Assembly: GCA_003446545.1 (NCBI GenBank)
Contig: DMAO01000348.1
Coordinates: forward strand, 1-5,674
Source of the DNA: Sphaerochaeta sp.
GTDB taxonomy: Bacteria; Spirochaetota; Spirochaetia; Sphaerochaetales; Sphaerochaetaceae
Length of the DNA: 5,674 nt
Direction: 5' to 3'
Shown here: positions 5,372-5,674 of the stretch, piece after piece
How positions within the stretch are numbered: position 1 is the stretch's first letter
How the letters are laid out: every line of letters begins with the position of its first letter
Program-made: the position numbers and the translations under genes
Notes under the pieces: generated by a model
Databases searched by the model: none
What the model was told of the DNA's origin: nothing
Seen by the model: only the letters and a program-made list of their open reading frames with translations

Positions 5372-5674
5372 TAGGTCCGCTCCTTGGCTCTTTCTTCAAG
5401 CATGATTCTTTCGTTGGTCGTGTGCTCTTCAATGTCATCAGCATCCCAAGGATACTTGATCCAGACATCACCCAAGTCCAAGCCTGAAAAATAACGTTTG
5501 ATCTCAACCGGGAACTCGACATCCTTGTCCTTCTGCTTGTTGTGAAGGACCAAGACTGCGATTTCCTCAGGCTTGAACTTCAATAGCTCTCCTACGCAAT
5601 ATGCCAGAGTGGCGCGCGTATCGTCAACCTCATCGATGAGCAGCACCTTCTTGCCAACAAGCTGTGACTGTACC
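5371..5674 (-). CDS. Purine phosphoribosyltransferase, Hpt1-like (COG2236), C-terminal part
   Basis: The last 100 or so residues of a gene that enters from the right edge; its start is outside the window. The frame is open through the edge, so the GTG at 5646 is an internal Val, not a start. The PRPP-binding loop VLLIDEVDDTRATL (about 5646-5605) and the C-terminal WIKYPWDADDIEEH segment match yeast Hpt1-like and related bacterial hypoxanthine/xanthine/guanine phosphoribosyltransferases, in which the second segment contacts the base side. It converts a free purine base and PRPP to the nucleotide. Coupling to purA (TAATG overlap) suggests that hypoxanthine to IMP to AMP is the main route served. 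Base preference cannot be read from this part. Confidence 0.88.
   Translation of the reverse strand, partial: VQSQLVGKKVLLIDEVDDTRATLAYCVGELLKFKPEEIAVLVLHNKQKDKDVEFPVEIKRYFSGLDLGDVWIKYPWDADDIEEHTTNERIMLEERAKERT

Noticed and set aside
5371..5646. A short complete gene starting at GTG 5646.
   Set aside because: The frame stays open to the window edge and the GTG codes for the first Val of the PRPP-binding loop, so the gene starts outside the window.

Overview
The window reads almost entirely on the minus strand and looks like chromosomal DNA of an anaerobic bacterium. The gene set points to anaerobic iron-sulfur and metallocofactor metabolism. A spirochaete of the Sphaerochaeta type is my best guess, from memory of similar gene neighbourhoods and protein flavour, but the sequence alone does not prove it. 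No mobile element, CRISPR array, tRNA or rRNA was recognised.

Right part (about 4049-5674, read right to left): the end of a purine phosphoribosyltransferase of the yeast Hpt1-like type runs off the right edge. Its stop codon overlaps the start of purA (adenylosuccinate synthetase) by one base. Together they form a purine salvage/AMP unit: the transferase would make IMP (or XMP/GMP) from a base and PRPP, and PurA commits IMP to AMP. A good intrinsic terminator follows purA.

Middle (3414-4048): about 635 bases with no convincing gene. It holds a cluster of regulatory-looking signals: two copies of a 22-bp partly palindromic element built on CATATGTCAAT, a sigma70-like promoter overlapping one copy, an AT-rich extended -10 box further upstream, a hairpin, and a doubtful 56-codon reading frame.

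Left part (1-3413, read right to left): a compact six-gene operon. The order is a DUF134 predicted DNA-binding protein, a NifX/NifB-type FeMo-cofactor-binding-like protein (COG1433), two tandem MinD-superfamily ATPases with inserted 2x[4Fe-4S] ferredoxin domains (COG1149), an MBL-fold metallohydrolase (COG1237), and the start of an Mrp/NBP35-family ATPase that leaves the window. After the first gene every junction overlaps, three of them by the 4-base ATGA type, so the proteins are probably made in fixed ratio. The composition resembles the anaerobe-specific 'orange protein' (ORP) cluster of Desulfovibrio, which also has paired COG1149 ATPases, a COG1433 protein and an Mrp-like ATPase. Here a DUF134 protein takes the place of a sigma54 activator, and an MBL hydrolase is added. 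The likely theme is ATP-dependent assembly or carriage of an Fe-S or mixed-metal cluster under control of DUF134, but the real substrate is unknown.
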